DNA of 64,000 bases from Maridesulfovibrio sp050916235 (lineage in GTDB: Bacteria > Desulfobacterota > Desulfovibrionia > Desulfovibrionales > Desulfovibrionaceae), in contig NZ_CP104854.1 of assembly GCF_050916235.1 (NCBI RefSeq), forward strand, positions 3,100,001 through 3,164,000, read 5' to 3'. Of the stretch, positions 18,542 to 26,529 are shown piece after piece (the first letter of the stretch is position 1; each line of letters opens with the position of its first letter). Position numbers and translations under genes: made by a program. The notes below the pieces were generated by a model. The model was not told the DNA's origin. It did not search any database and saw only the letters and a list, made by a program, of their open reading frames with translations.

Positions 18542-20179
18542 TTATTTTTTTATCAGCACGTAAGGTCGGTCTGAAATGAACTGTTCATTGATGACCTGTA
18601 TGCCTTCGGGTTTGTTTTCCCATTTGTCATAGTATTTTTTCTGCATGACCAGAATAACACTCTCCTTCTCGTTCAGGATGGACTCGATCTCTGCAAGGTC
18701 GCTGGTCTCGTGGATGTCGGTTCCGGCATAGTATGAGAATATACCGGAGTAGATCTTGTGGGCCAGCGGGTAGCTGCCCTGCTCCACGTACTGTTTCATG
18801 AGTTCGCCGGTCTGGCGGGGGCTCATTAGCGGGTCGAGGGAAGGCAGGGTGTAGAGGGCCAGCGGCTGGAGCCAGAGCACCATTGTGACCGCCATCATCA
18901 GCAGCCCGCGTCTGGCGCCTGATTTCTTCAGGGCCAGAAGTCCAAGTCCGCCCAGTCCCAGAATCAGCACAGTGAAACCGATTCCGCGCAGGGCGAAATC
19001 AAAGGGGAAGAATGCTTCTGCAAAAGGTGCGGCAACGGCGATGAGCAGGTAGACACCTGCAATCGCGGTCCAAAGCCTTTTCGAGTTGATGACCGGATCG
19101 GCACCGTTTTCTCCGAGCAGTCCTTTTGCTGTCAGCACCGCCAGCGGGGCGAACAGGGGCAGGATGTAGATCAGTACCTTGATGCTCAGGCAGGAGAGCA
19201 GCACGAAGCCGCTGATGAACATGATCCAGGCCCAGTCGCGTCCGTCGGTGGACTCGGCTGTCCTGCAGGCGAAGACCTTTGTCCAGTGATCCGTGGTGAA
19301 CAGTTTTCTGATCGGCAGGGCGAACAGGGCCATGGTCCATGGCAGCCATGCCAGCGGAAAGGCGATCAGGTAGTACTGGAAGGGTTCCTCATGGTGAAAG
19401 GAGCTTACCGCACGTTCGTATATCTGTTTGTAGAAGATGTTGTGGATGAAAGAGCTGCCGTCAACAATCAGTGCACCGATGATCCATGCCACAATAATTG
19501 CCAGCAGTACTCCGACCCCCTTGAGCAGGTTCCTGTCCTTGAGCAGACGGACCCGTTTTTTCCAGCCCAGAAAGCAGACCGAGGTCAGAAGCGGGAAGAT
19601 AAGCCCCAGCGGACCTTTGGTCAGGGTGGCGATGCCCATCAGCAGGAAAGCTCCGATAAACCATCTGGCTGTGTCGCGGCTGTGAAATCCTTTGTACAGG
19701 CAGATGTTCGCCCAGATGATGAAACTGCCGAAGAGCAGGTCCATGCGTGAATAATGGGCGATGCCGACAAAGAAAATGTTGGTCAGCAGCACCAGTCCGG
19801 TGGCAAGGGATGTTTTCTTTCCACAGCCCAGAGTTCTGGCAAGGGCAACGGTTGAGATCAGGAATATTGCCGCAGAAACAGCGGACCCGAGGAAGAATAC
19901 CGCGCTTCCCTCCGCCGGGGTGACGGCATCGATAAGGGACAGGAACCAGAAATATACCGGCGGCTTGTCCGGATAGGCCACCCCGTTAAGGTACATGACC
20001 AGCCAGTGCCCGGCATCTTTCATCTGGTGGTAGACGTTGGCATAGCGGACTTCGTCTGAGAACCACAGTGAGCGGTAGTCCATGGTGAAGATGGATTGCA
20101 GGAAGAGAAGGGATAGGACGGAGAGCCAGGGATGGTCCTCCATAGTGTCCCAGATGAGGGACGGTTTTTCATAGCGCAT
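18542..20179 (-). CDS. ArnT-like membrane glycosyltransferase (GT83/PMT family)
   Basis: The 545-residue polytopic protein has about 11-12 hydrophobic segments. The N-terminal periplasmic loop has SLWFSDEVRYANVYHQM, the acidic DE site of PMT/ArnT enzymes, and YPDKPPVYFWF. A soluble periplasmic domain follows from about 440. The family moves sugars from polyprenyl phosphate to lipid A or proteins at the outer face of the inner membrane. AGAGGA precedes the ATG by about 8 bases. It follows a PAP2 phosphatase by 4 bp, so both probably modify envelope lipids. Confidence 0.87.
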   Translation of the reverse strand: MRYEKPSLIWDTMEDHPWLSVLSLLFLQSIFTMDYRSLWFSDEVRYANVYHQMKDAGHWLVMYLNGVAYPDKPPVYFWFLSLIDAVTPAEGSAVFFLGSAVSAAIFLISTVALARTLGCGKKTSLATGLVLLTNIFFVGIAHYSRMDLLFGSFIIWANICLYKGFHSRDTARWFIGAFLLMGIATLTKGPLGLIFPLLTSVCFLGWKKRVRLLKDRNLLKGVGVLLAIIVAWIIGALIVDGSSFIHNIFYKQIYERAVSSFHHEEPFQYYLIAFPLAWLPWTMALFALPIRKLFTTDHWTKVFACRTAESTDGRDWAWIMFISGFVLLSCLSIKVLIYILPLFAPLAVLTAKGLLGENGADPVINSKRLWTAIAGVYLLIAVAAPFAEAFFPFDFALRGIGFTVLILGLGGLGLLALKKSGARRGLLMMAVTMVLWLQPLALYTLPSLDPLMSPRQTGELMKQYVEQGSYPLAHKIYSGIFSYYAGTDIHETSDLAEIESILNEKESVILVMQKKYYDKWENKPEGIQVINEQFISDRPYVLIKK

Positions 20180-20183
20180 GTGA

Positions 20184-20810
20184 TCAATCCTCTTTTGAGA
20201 AAAGGTGAATAGCCAGCCCTGCCACGGAGCCGATCATCCATCCGCAGAGAACATCGCTTGGATAGTGCCAGCTCAGGTAGATGCGGCTGAAGGCCACTGC
20301 TGCGGCGAACAGGCCCAGCAGCAAAGTAAGCAGGAATTGCCGGTATCTGAAAACAAGGGGCATGGCGGCCCCGTAAATTTCGGTTGTATGCCCGGAAGGC
20401 ATGGAGTGGTGCACCCCTCTGGTGGACCATGGATGGAAAAGCCCCCCTTCGTCCGGGCGCGGCTTGCCGATGGCGATTTTCATGAATCGCACCAGCAAAA
20501 GGCTCACGGTCAGCTGTACCGCCAGAAAGACGAGCGCGAATCTCAGGCGCGACGTGGAGGTCTTGCGCATCCTGATTCCGGTGACGAGAAACCACAGGTA
20601 AATCGGGTAAAAGACCGCGTTGCCCCAGTCTGTGAGAATCCGGGCGAATGCTTTCAGGTCCGGGTTGGCCGCAGCATGTTCCCTGAACCATGCGCTGGCC
20701 TCAACCTCGCTGCCGAAGTTGAAATGGACAATGCCCAGAATCAGCAGCAGGGGCAGGGAGCCCAGTATGAAATGGCAGAGAGTTGGGTATCTGTATATGA
20801 ACGCGGTCAA
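20184..20810 (-). CDS. PAP2-family membrane phosphatase
   Basis: The 208-residue protein has about six membrane segments and all three PAP2 motifs: K-x6-RP-like KIAIGKPRP (about 100-108), PSGHT (about 127-131) and SRIYLSWHYPSD (about 170-181) with the catalytic His and Asp. Such enzymes remove phosphate from undecaprenyl pyrophosphate, phosphatidylglycerol phosphate or lipid A. The start is TTG, directly after the stop of the upstream gene, with AGGA 7 bases before, so translation is coupled. The substrate is undetermined. Confidence 0.9.
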   Translation of the reverse strand: MTAFIYRYPTLCHFILGSLPLLLILGIVHFNFGSEVEASAWFREHAAANPDLKAFARILTDWGNAVFYPIYLWFLVTGIRMRKTSTSRLRFALVFLAVQLTVSLLLVRFMKIAIGKPRPDEGGLFHPWSTRGVHHSMPSGHTTEIYGAAMPLVFRYRQFLLTLLLGLFAAAVAFSRIYLSWHYPSDVLCGWMIGSVAGLAIHLFSKED

Positions 20811-21041
20811 CTACTGATCCTCGTCACTGTCTGATTCGGCCTTGGGAGGCACGTCTTCGGGGAAAGGGTCCGCAGTGAACTTTTTCCATGTTTCTCTGTC
20901 CGCACCCAGTTCAGAGAGTACTTCGGAAAGCTTCTCGCCTTCCATTTTCCAGTATTTGTAACTATGGTCCGGGCAGGAAAATGGAATGACCAGAGTCCCG
21001 TCTTCCGTGAAATATGGTTTGTCTTTGTTTTGCTCGCTCAT
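20811..21041 (-). CDS. Small acidic protein of unknown function
   Basis: The 76-residue product is rich in acidic residues at its C terminus (ESDSDEDQ). The N-terminal half has FTEDGTLVIPFSCPDHSYKY. No membrane segment or known motif is seen. An in-frame GTG lies two codons upstream. Its stop codon abuts the TTG start of the PAP2 phosphatase, so it is the first gene of the envelope operon. I do not recognise the family. Confidence 0.7.
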   Translation of the reverse strand: MSEQNKDKPYFTEDGTLVIPFSCPDHSYKYWKMEGEKLSEVLSELGADRETWKKFTADPFPEDVPPKAESDSDEDQ

Positions 21042-21283
21042 GGGCACGGTTTACACTTCGCGGGCGCGGTGTTCAAGTCAATACTGGGTATTTAAGCTAA
21101 GCGGATGTTTCTTTCCCGGTTGTGTATTTCTGGTTTGTGAGTTGGAGAGCTGTTTCTGAAGGGATTCTATGGTAGATATGAGCTAAATTGGGATTACACG
21201 ATATATTTGTCTTTAATCGATGGTGGCTTAATGCCCTATCTTACCGGCTATAGTATAGGTGGATATGTTGTGATGATTTTAGA

Positions 21284-21309
21284 ATGGGTAGCCCAAAAGG
21301 GCTACCCAT
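21284..21309. terminator. Hairpin after the secreted-protein gene
   Basis: An 11-bp perfect stem (ATGGGTAGCCC with GGGCTACCCAT) with an AAAA loop lies 7 bp beyond the stop codon. The T-run is poor. Confidence 0.6.
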
Positions 21310-21315
21310 GTCTAT

Positions 21316-21819
21316 TTAGAAAGGATTGCCGTTGTTAACAGGGAGATATGACGTTGTTACTATTCCTTGGTTTTTGTTGCGTAGTTCACAGCTTCCGATA
21401 AGTGCATTCTTTTGAAATTGGTCATTTGAGTTCCATTCAACAATGGCGTGAGCATATGTGTAATATGGAGATGCTGGAAAATGCAAAATATAGCATCTTG
21501 TTGAGTGTGGAGGAATTTCAAAAATACCTGGGCCGTTTAATATTGTTATCCAGTTCGTTCCTCCCTTGGCTACAAGAGCAGCAGCACCTAAATCTTCTCC
21601 TTCAGAACCATATACATTGACTTGACAGTTGACAGAAGTACTCGAAGTGTTTGTCAACATTATATATGGCAAACTCCATGTGTTGGAGTCTGTATAGTAG
21701 TACATGATGCCAGGTATGGTTGCACTGCCTTGTGCTTTAAAACCATTAACAGCCATAGCCTGCCCACTAAAAGCCACAACAAACAAACAAATTGCCATAA
21801 TCCTAAAGAAACGTTTCAT
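21316..21819 (-). CDS. Secreted protein of unknown function
   Basis: The 167-residue product has a clear Sec signal peptide (MKRFFRIMAICLFVVAFSG, cleavage likely after QAMA, residue 23). The mature part is rich in Tyr, Ser, Thr and Asn (YYYTDSNTWSLPY, LTNTSSTSVNCQVNVYG), as in beta-sandwich surface or periplasmic proteins, and has three cysteines. AAGGAG lies 6 bases before the ATG. The gene is more AT-rich than its neighbours and stands alone, which may point to acquisition by transfer. Confidence 0.8.
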   Translation of the reverse strand: MKRFFRIMAICLFVVAFSGQAMAVNGFKAQGSATIPGIMYYYTDSNTWSLPYIMLTNTSSTSVNCQVNVYGSEGEDLGAAALVAKGGTNWITILNGPGIFEIPPHSTRCYILHFPASPYYTYAHAIVEWNSNDQFQKNALIGSCELRNKNQGIVTTSYLPVNNGNPF

Positions 21820-21936
21820 GAGCTCTCCTTAAAACTTATGTTTAAGTTATTTTGATTTTGACAATCATGTAGTCTGGATTTAAGTTGAGGTCAATCTATA
21901 ATTGTTTACTGATGTCTGTTTTCGTTACTAAATTGG

Positions 21937-21972
21937 AAAACCCCTGCTGCGGGCAGATACAGCAGGGGTTTT
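21937..21972 (-). terminator. Intrinsic terminator after the Maf-like gene
   Basis: A 13-bp stem (AAAACCCCTGCTG with CAGCAGGGGTTTT) has a 10-base loop and a TTTT run on the minus strand. Confidence 0.8.
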
Positions 21973-22027
21973 CACGGATGATGGATTGTTTTTTTGAAAA
22001 TTATACTTCCGAGTCCGACCCTTCCTT

Positions 22028-23791
22028 TCAGGCGGCCTTTTTCCTCTCATTTACGCACAGGCAGCGGTCCATGTGGCGGACTTTCTTCAGCGTCTTTTTG
22101 ATGACCTGTTTGTAGTGAGACAGGTCTTTGGGCTCGTAGCTTGACTTCGCCCTTGCCAGTCCGGCTATATCCAGAATCTCGTTGTAGAGATAGGGCAGGT
22201 AGAGCGGGTCCTGACGGATAAAGAAATACACTTCATGCATGGCCTTGTGGATTTCGACCTGATTCGCCGAGTGCTTGCGGAAAAGCTTTTCCATCCGCTT
22301 GGTCACACGGTTCAGCGAAGTTGTCCATTTGGGGCTTCTGGCTTCGAACATGGGGAATTCCTTGGGAACTCTGGCCATGTTCATGGCGGTCTTGAAGTAG
22401 TCCATGCGTCCCGGGGCGGAAGACAGAAGTCCGTCCATGTGAACCTTCTGCAGATCCACGTTGCGGGCTCCCTCAATTACCGCACAACCTCCGTAAAGAT
22501 TGAAGATCGGGGTGGAGATCTTCTTGATGTCGTCTTCCATTTCCCGTTTGGAGGACATGTACTGGATGGTTGAGGTAATATCTTCTCCATCGGCATTCTT
22601 GAGATTGACGATGATGCCCTTGTTGTACATAGCACCTGAGTTCTGGTGTCCTGCCGCGTGTGAGACTTTTCCCTTCCATGCGAAATCCTGTCCGACCAGA
22701 AGTATGTGATTGAATCCGCACCAGTCCAGAAAACGTGCAAGGGTGACGCTGACGTTACTTCCCGCGTCGAAAACTTCTTCATGCTGGTTGAGGGCGAAGG
22801 TGCCTAGTCCACCCATGGTCCACATGGGGATGGTGGGTCCGGGGTATTCGTCCAGAACCTTCTTGTCCAGCTTTGTGGAATAGATGAGCGGAATGTCCTT
22901 GGCCCACTCCTTATCGAGCTGCTGGTAGACGCGGGCCATGGAGGCGTTGTAGTCGATGCCGATGCAGAAGTGGGGCTTTATGCCTGTTTTGTGAACTGCT
23001 GGGAGACCCTGAAGCGAGGTTACATAGACGGCATGGCCGGGATTTTTGGCCAGCTCGGGTCCGAATTCACCCAGTGAAGGACCGGCGCCGAGGATTACCG
23101 CGCCGAGCCCCTTTCCGGCTCCTTTCAGGGGGCTGATGCTGCCGTCTTCAAGAATCCGGGAAAAGTTATCCAGCTCGTTGCCGACCATGACGTCCTGCTT
23201 GAGTCTCAGGGTGGTCATCTCCACTGAGAAGGATTCCATCTTGTTGCGGATTGTCGCGGCCCAGCGGGCGTATTCCGGTCCGATCTGCTGGCTGGGCAGG
23301 TCGAGCCTCAGATATATTTTACCGTATACGAATTGAAGGTCGAGTTCTTTAATGATACTCATCAGTGAGTTTTCGTCGACAGTGCAGAAATGGAGCTTGC
23401 CCTTTTCCATGAAGGGCCGGTAGTCGGACTGCCCCAGACAGGCCAGCAACATCTCGGGATTGGGTTCCGAGATGATTACCTTATGGGAGTCGGGGGTGCT
23501 CATGAGCACGTGGTTTACACCGTAGCCAACGTTGCAGCCGACAATAAAGGTCGCGCTGGTTTCAGCCTTTTCGGTTACCTCCCAGCTCTTGTAGATCATG
23601 TTGGGCATGACAGCTTCGAACAGTCCGCTTCCGTTTTCCATTTTCCAGTCGAGAATATTCCACTTATTCTTGAAGAGTGAGTTCTTAAGCTTCTCTTCGT
23701 CAATAACCTGACTGCTCAGCCAGGCGTAAAAGGGCGGGTTGTATGTTGCAAGTGCTTCGATGTTGTCTTTAAGAAAAGGATAAGCTGACAT
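22028..23791 (-). CDS. Maf/MptE-like flagellin glycosylation protein (DUF115)
   Basis: The 587-residue protein matches the motility accessory factor family. An N-terminal domain of about 200 residues has FIVGCNVGYGVNHVL and VIISEPNPEMLLACL. The central MptE-like DUF115 domain starts at AVILGAGPSLGEF (about 228-240), with PHFCIGIDYNA and HILLVGQDFAW. A helical C-terminal region follows. Maf proteins transfer nonulosonic acid sugars to flagellin in polarly flagellated bacteria. No flagellin gene is in the window. It ends in a basic KKVRHMDRCLCVNERKK tail. Confidence 0.82.
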   Translation of the reverse strand: MSAYPFLKDNIEALATYNPPFYAWLSSQVIDEEKLKNSLFKNKWNILDWKMENGSGLFEAVMPNMIYKSWEVTEKAETSATFIVGCNVGYGVNHVLMSTPDSHKVIISEPNPEMLLACLGQSDYRPFMEKGKLHFCTVDENSLMSIIKELDLQFVYGKIYLRLDLPSQQIGPEYARWAATIRNKMESFSVEMTTLRLKQDVMVGNELDNFSRILEDGSISPLKGAGKGLGAVILGAGPSLGEFGPELAKNPGHAVYVTSLQGLPAVHKTGIKPHFCIGIDYNASMARVYQQLDKEWAKDIPLIYSTKLDKKVLDEYPGPTIPMWTMGGLGTFALNQHEEVFDAGSNVSVTLARFLDWCGFNHILLVGQDFAWKGKVSHAAGHQNSGAMYNKGIIVNLKNADGEDITSTIQYMSSKREMEDDIKKISTPIFNLYGGCAVIEGARNVDLQKVHMDGLLSSAPGRMDYFKTAMNMARVPKEFPMFEARSPKWTTSLNRVTKRMEKLFRKHSANQVEIHKAMHEVYFFIRQDPLYLPYLYNEILDIAGLARAKSSYEPKDLSHYKQVIKKTLKKVRHMDRCLCVNERKKAA

Positions 23792-23980
23792 TGGTTCCGT
23801 CCTTGGCAGACTGTTATTTTCATTGGATTCTGAAGCGTACCGGGTTCATTCCTTATCCCGGCCTTGAAACGCTGCACTGATCTTCTCTCTGCCTTCATTT
23901 GCAAAAATGTTGCCAAGTGAAACAGGACGATGTCGTGACCCATTTTCTTAATGATAACCTGTTGAAAGGGATGAATAAAT

Positions 23981-26275
23981 ATGTTTGCTCGTGATATTCT
24001 TGAACTTGTCGGTGGAACCCCTCTTGTCGAGATGCGGGGCCTTAATCCGAATAAAAATGTCAAGATTCTGGCTAAGCTGGAGTCCATGAACCCGGGCGGG
24101 TCCATTAAGGACCGTGCTGCCGGAGCCATGATCCGCAAAGCGGAGGAATCCGGGGAACTCACTCCAGACAAGATCATTATCGAGGCCACCTCCGGCAATA
24201 CCGGGATCGGTCTGGCCATGGCCTGCGCGGTCAAGGGCTACAAGCTCATGCTGATCATGCCCGAGACAGCTTCCGAGGAACGCAAGATGATCATGCGCGC
24301 CTATGGGGCCGAGATCCTGCTCACCCCCGGACATCTTGCCACTGACGGGGCCATTGAACTGGCCTACCGGTATTACCGCGAGGAACCGGAAAAATACCTG
24401 CTCATGGATCAGTACAATAACGAGGCTTCAATCGACGCCCATTATTACGGAACCGGACAGGAAATCTGGGACCAGACCGGTGGCAGGGTTACCCATGTTG
24501 TGGCCTGTCTAGGAACTACAGGAACGGTGATGGGCATCACCAAGCGGCTAAAGGAGTTGAACAAGGACATCCAGATGATTGCCGTTGAGCCTGAGCCGGG
24601 GCACAAGATACAGGGCCTGAAGAACATGCAGGAATCCTATCCTCCCGGCATCTATGACAAGCAGAAGCTGGACCGGGTCATCCGGGTGCAGGATAATGAT
24701 GCCTTTGAGGCCTGCCGCCGCCTTGCCCGCGAAGAGGGGGTGTTCGTGGGCATGAGTTCCGGTGCAGCCATGGCCGGAGCTGCGGCCATCGCTTCCGAGC
24801 TTAAGGACGGCCTTGTTGTGACCATTTTTCCCGATGGCGGGGAGAGATACCTTTCCACTCCGCTGTTCCGCCCGCAGGTACTCAAGGGCCCCAAGATTTT
24901 TGACCAGTGCACTGGAGATGATAAAGTCCTGTCCATCTCCGAGGCCGAGACCGGGCTGTTCACCATGGGGCCGTCCTTTGACAATCCCTATGATCCCGAA
25001 GCGTTCCGGCGCATCATTATGCTTGATGTAATGGCACGCCATCTTGAGCGCGAGGGAGCCAAGGTTTCGGCTCTGGTCGGTCTGGCGGACCTTGAAGATC
25101 AGACCCTTGCGGCTTCCCGCGAACGCGGTGTTGCCCGTGGAACATTTTCCACCGAGGTTGCCACGGCCATGCGCAAGGCCGCGGACCTGCTTGGGGTGCG
25201 CAAGACCATGCGCTTCGAGCGTTCTTCCGAATCCATTGACCGCACGGTTGAGCTCTGCCGGACACTGCTGGCGCGCGGACTGGCCTATGAGAAGCTGCGC
25301 TCGGTCTATTTCGATATCTCCCGAGACAAGGGGTATGGCAAGATGTCCAACATGGACATCGACAAGGTCAGCCTCGGCAAGACCGTGGATATGGATGATT
25401 ACGTAAAAGAGAATCCGCGTGATTTCACCCTGCTCAAGCGGGCGACACTGCAGGATCTCAAGCTCGGTGATATCATCGAGACCGAGTGGGGCAATGTGCG
25501 GCCCAGCTGGTTCATGCAGCAGGCGGTTACCGCCCTTGAAGGCCTGCCCGGTGTAAGCCTGCTTCTGGCCGGGGAAATCCACCGTTTCCCGCATCTTGAG
25601 AATCTGCGTGCCATCTGGGCCGGGGCCGGGGTTTCACCGCAGGTCTGGATGGTGGCCCAGCCGGTACTTCCCGGCGGTTCCGTGCTTCCCTGTGTAGACG
25701 AGCTGATCGAAAAGGCCGGGCAGCCCATGGCTGTGCGTATGTGGATGCTGTCTTCGTCCTACAAGAAGCCGCTGGTCTGCAGTGATCAGGCGGTATCCAT
25801 GTGGGTCAAGAACCAGCAGCGGGTACAGGAGCTTGCCGCAGGCCTGAGTGTTGTAGCAGGGGATTCCGGTGAAGTGTCCGAGGATATTGATCAGGAGGTG
25901 TTTACCCTCAAGAGCGGACTTTCGCAGGCACTTAACGACAACCTCAAGCTGCACCGCTTCTGGCCTATCCTGTTCAGCTTCACCAAGACCATCAACTCCC
26001 TGCTCAGCGCCGGGAAGCTTGTTGGTCGTGAAGCAAGGTTCTGCCTTGATCAGCTTCTTGAAGTTGACGAGATTCTCGGAATTCTCGACCATGACGCCAT
26101 GCCGGTTCCGTTTGTTGCGCTGCCTGAAGATGCAAAGGATCTGCTCGAACAGCGCGAACTTGCCCGTGTCAAAAAGGATTTCACCACCGCCGATGCGTTG
26201 CGTGATAAATTGATGGAGCTGGGTTTCAACGTGGAAGACAGTGCCGAGGGTGCGCGGGTTTTCCGGGTTAAGTAG
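23981..26275 (+). CDS. Cysteine synthase fused to a catalytically degenerate cysteinyl-tRNA-synthetase-like domain
   Basis: The 764-residue protein has two parts. Residues 1-305 are a complete O-acetylserine sulfhydrylase: PLP lysine K43 in GGSIKDRAAG, substrate loop EATSGNTG and PLP-phosphate region GTTGT, ending SSGAAMAGA. Residues about 310-764 align along a whole CysRS (TMGPSFDNPYDPEAF, VGLADLEDQTLAASRERG, RPSWFMQQAV, HRFPHLEN, TADALRDKLMELG). Its HIGH box reads YDPE, the first two zinc cysteines are Met and Gln, and the KMSKS region reads PGGSVLP. The first part should make cysteine. The second cannot charge tRNA by the known mechanism and may sense cysteine or bind tRNA, which is inference. 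Confidence 0.88.
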   Translation: MFARDILELVGGTPLVEMRGLNPNKNVKILAKLESMNPGGSIKDRAAGAMIRKAEESGELTPDKIIIEATSGNTGIGLAMACAVKGYKLMLIMPETASEERKMIMRAYGAEILLTPGHLATDGAIELAYRYYREEPEKYLLMDQYNNEASIDAHYYGTGQEIWDQTGGRVTHVVACLGTTGTVMGITKRLKELNKDIQMIAVEPEPGHKIQGLKNMQESYPPGIYDKQKLDRVIRVQDNDAFEACRRLAREEGVFVGMSSGAAMAGAAAIASELKDGLVVTIFPDGGERYLSTPLFRPQVLKGPKIFDQCTGDDKVLSISEAETGLFTMGPSFDNPYDPEAFRRIIMLDVMARHLEREGAKVSALVGLADLEDQTLAASRERGVARGTFSTEVATAMRKAADLLGVRKTMRFERSSESIDRTVELCRTLLARGLAYEKLRSVYFDISRDKGYGKMSNMDIDKVSLGKTVDMDDYVKENPRDFTLLKRATLQDLKLGDIIETEWGNVRPSWFMQQAVTALEGLPGVSLLLAGEIHRFPHLENLRAIWAGAGVSPQVWMVAQPVLPGGSVLPCVDELIEKAGQPMAVRMWMLSSSYKKPLVCSDQAVSMWVKNQQRVQELAAGLSVVAGDSGEVSEDIDQEVFTLKSGLSQALNDNLKLHRFWPILFSFTKTINSLLSAGKLVGREARFCLDQLLEVDEILGILDHDAMPVPFVALPEDAKDLLEQRELARVKKDFTTADALRDKLMELGFNVEDSAEGARVFRVK

Positions 26276-26306
26276 GGATTTGATGCGTTCTTTTAGAATT
26301 GAGGAT

Positions 26307-26375
26307 GCCTTCGGCGGCTCTCCGAGGATGTCTTCAGCGGGACCGGAAGTGCTAAGCCCCTTTGGGGTCCCTGAG
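26307..26375 (+). repeat. GCCTCCGGCGGC modular repeat, degenerate copy 3
   Basis: The head reads GCCTTCGGCGGC with one mismatch. The following hairpin is broken (CTCCGAGGATGTC; CCCCTTTGGGGTCCCTGAGAG). It lies between the convergent cysK fusion and cyclase genes. Confidence 0.45.
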
Positions 26376-26437
26376 AGTTCGGATTGACATAGACTTATAG
26401 GTATTGCTGTTTATTGGTAATGCCTGCGGATACAAAT

Positions 26438-26477
26438 AAACCCTCCCTTGTCGTTTGGTGCGGCGGGGGAGGGTTTT
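26438..26477 (-). terminator. Terminator after the adenylate cyclase gene
   Basis: The stem AAACCCTCCC/GGGAGGGTTT (26438-26447 with 26467-26476) ends in a TTT run on the minus strand. Confidence 0.7.
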
Positions 26478-26529
26478 GATTCATCTTGGCCTGATTAAGT
26501 GTTTCACAGGTAAATCGAAAGATGTGTTC

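Noticed and set aside
23792..23980. T-box or S-box riboswitch before the cysteine synthase fusion
   Set aside because: No T-box sequence (such as TGGNACC), specifier stem or SAM riboswitch core could be found in the 189-bp leader.
24548..25594. 348-codon open frame antisense to the cysK fusion
   Set aside because: The plus-strand protein has clear CysK and CysRS-like motifs. The antisense product has no recognisable motif and no ribosome site, and GC-rich coding strands often leave such open frames.
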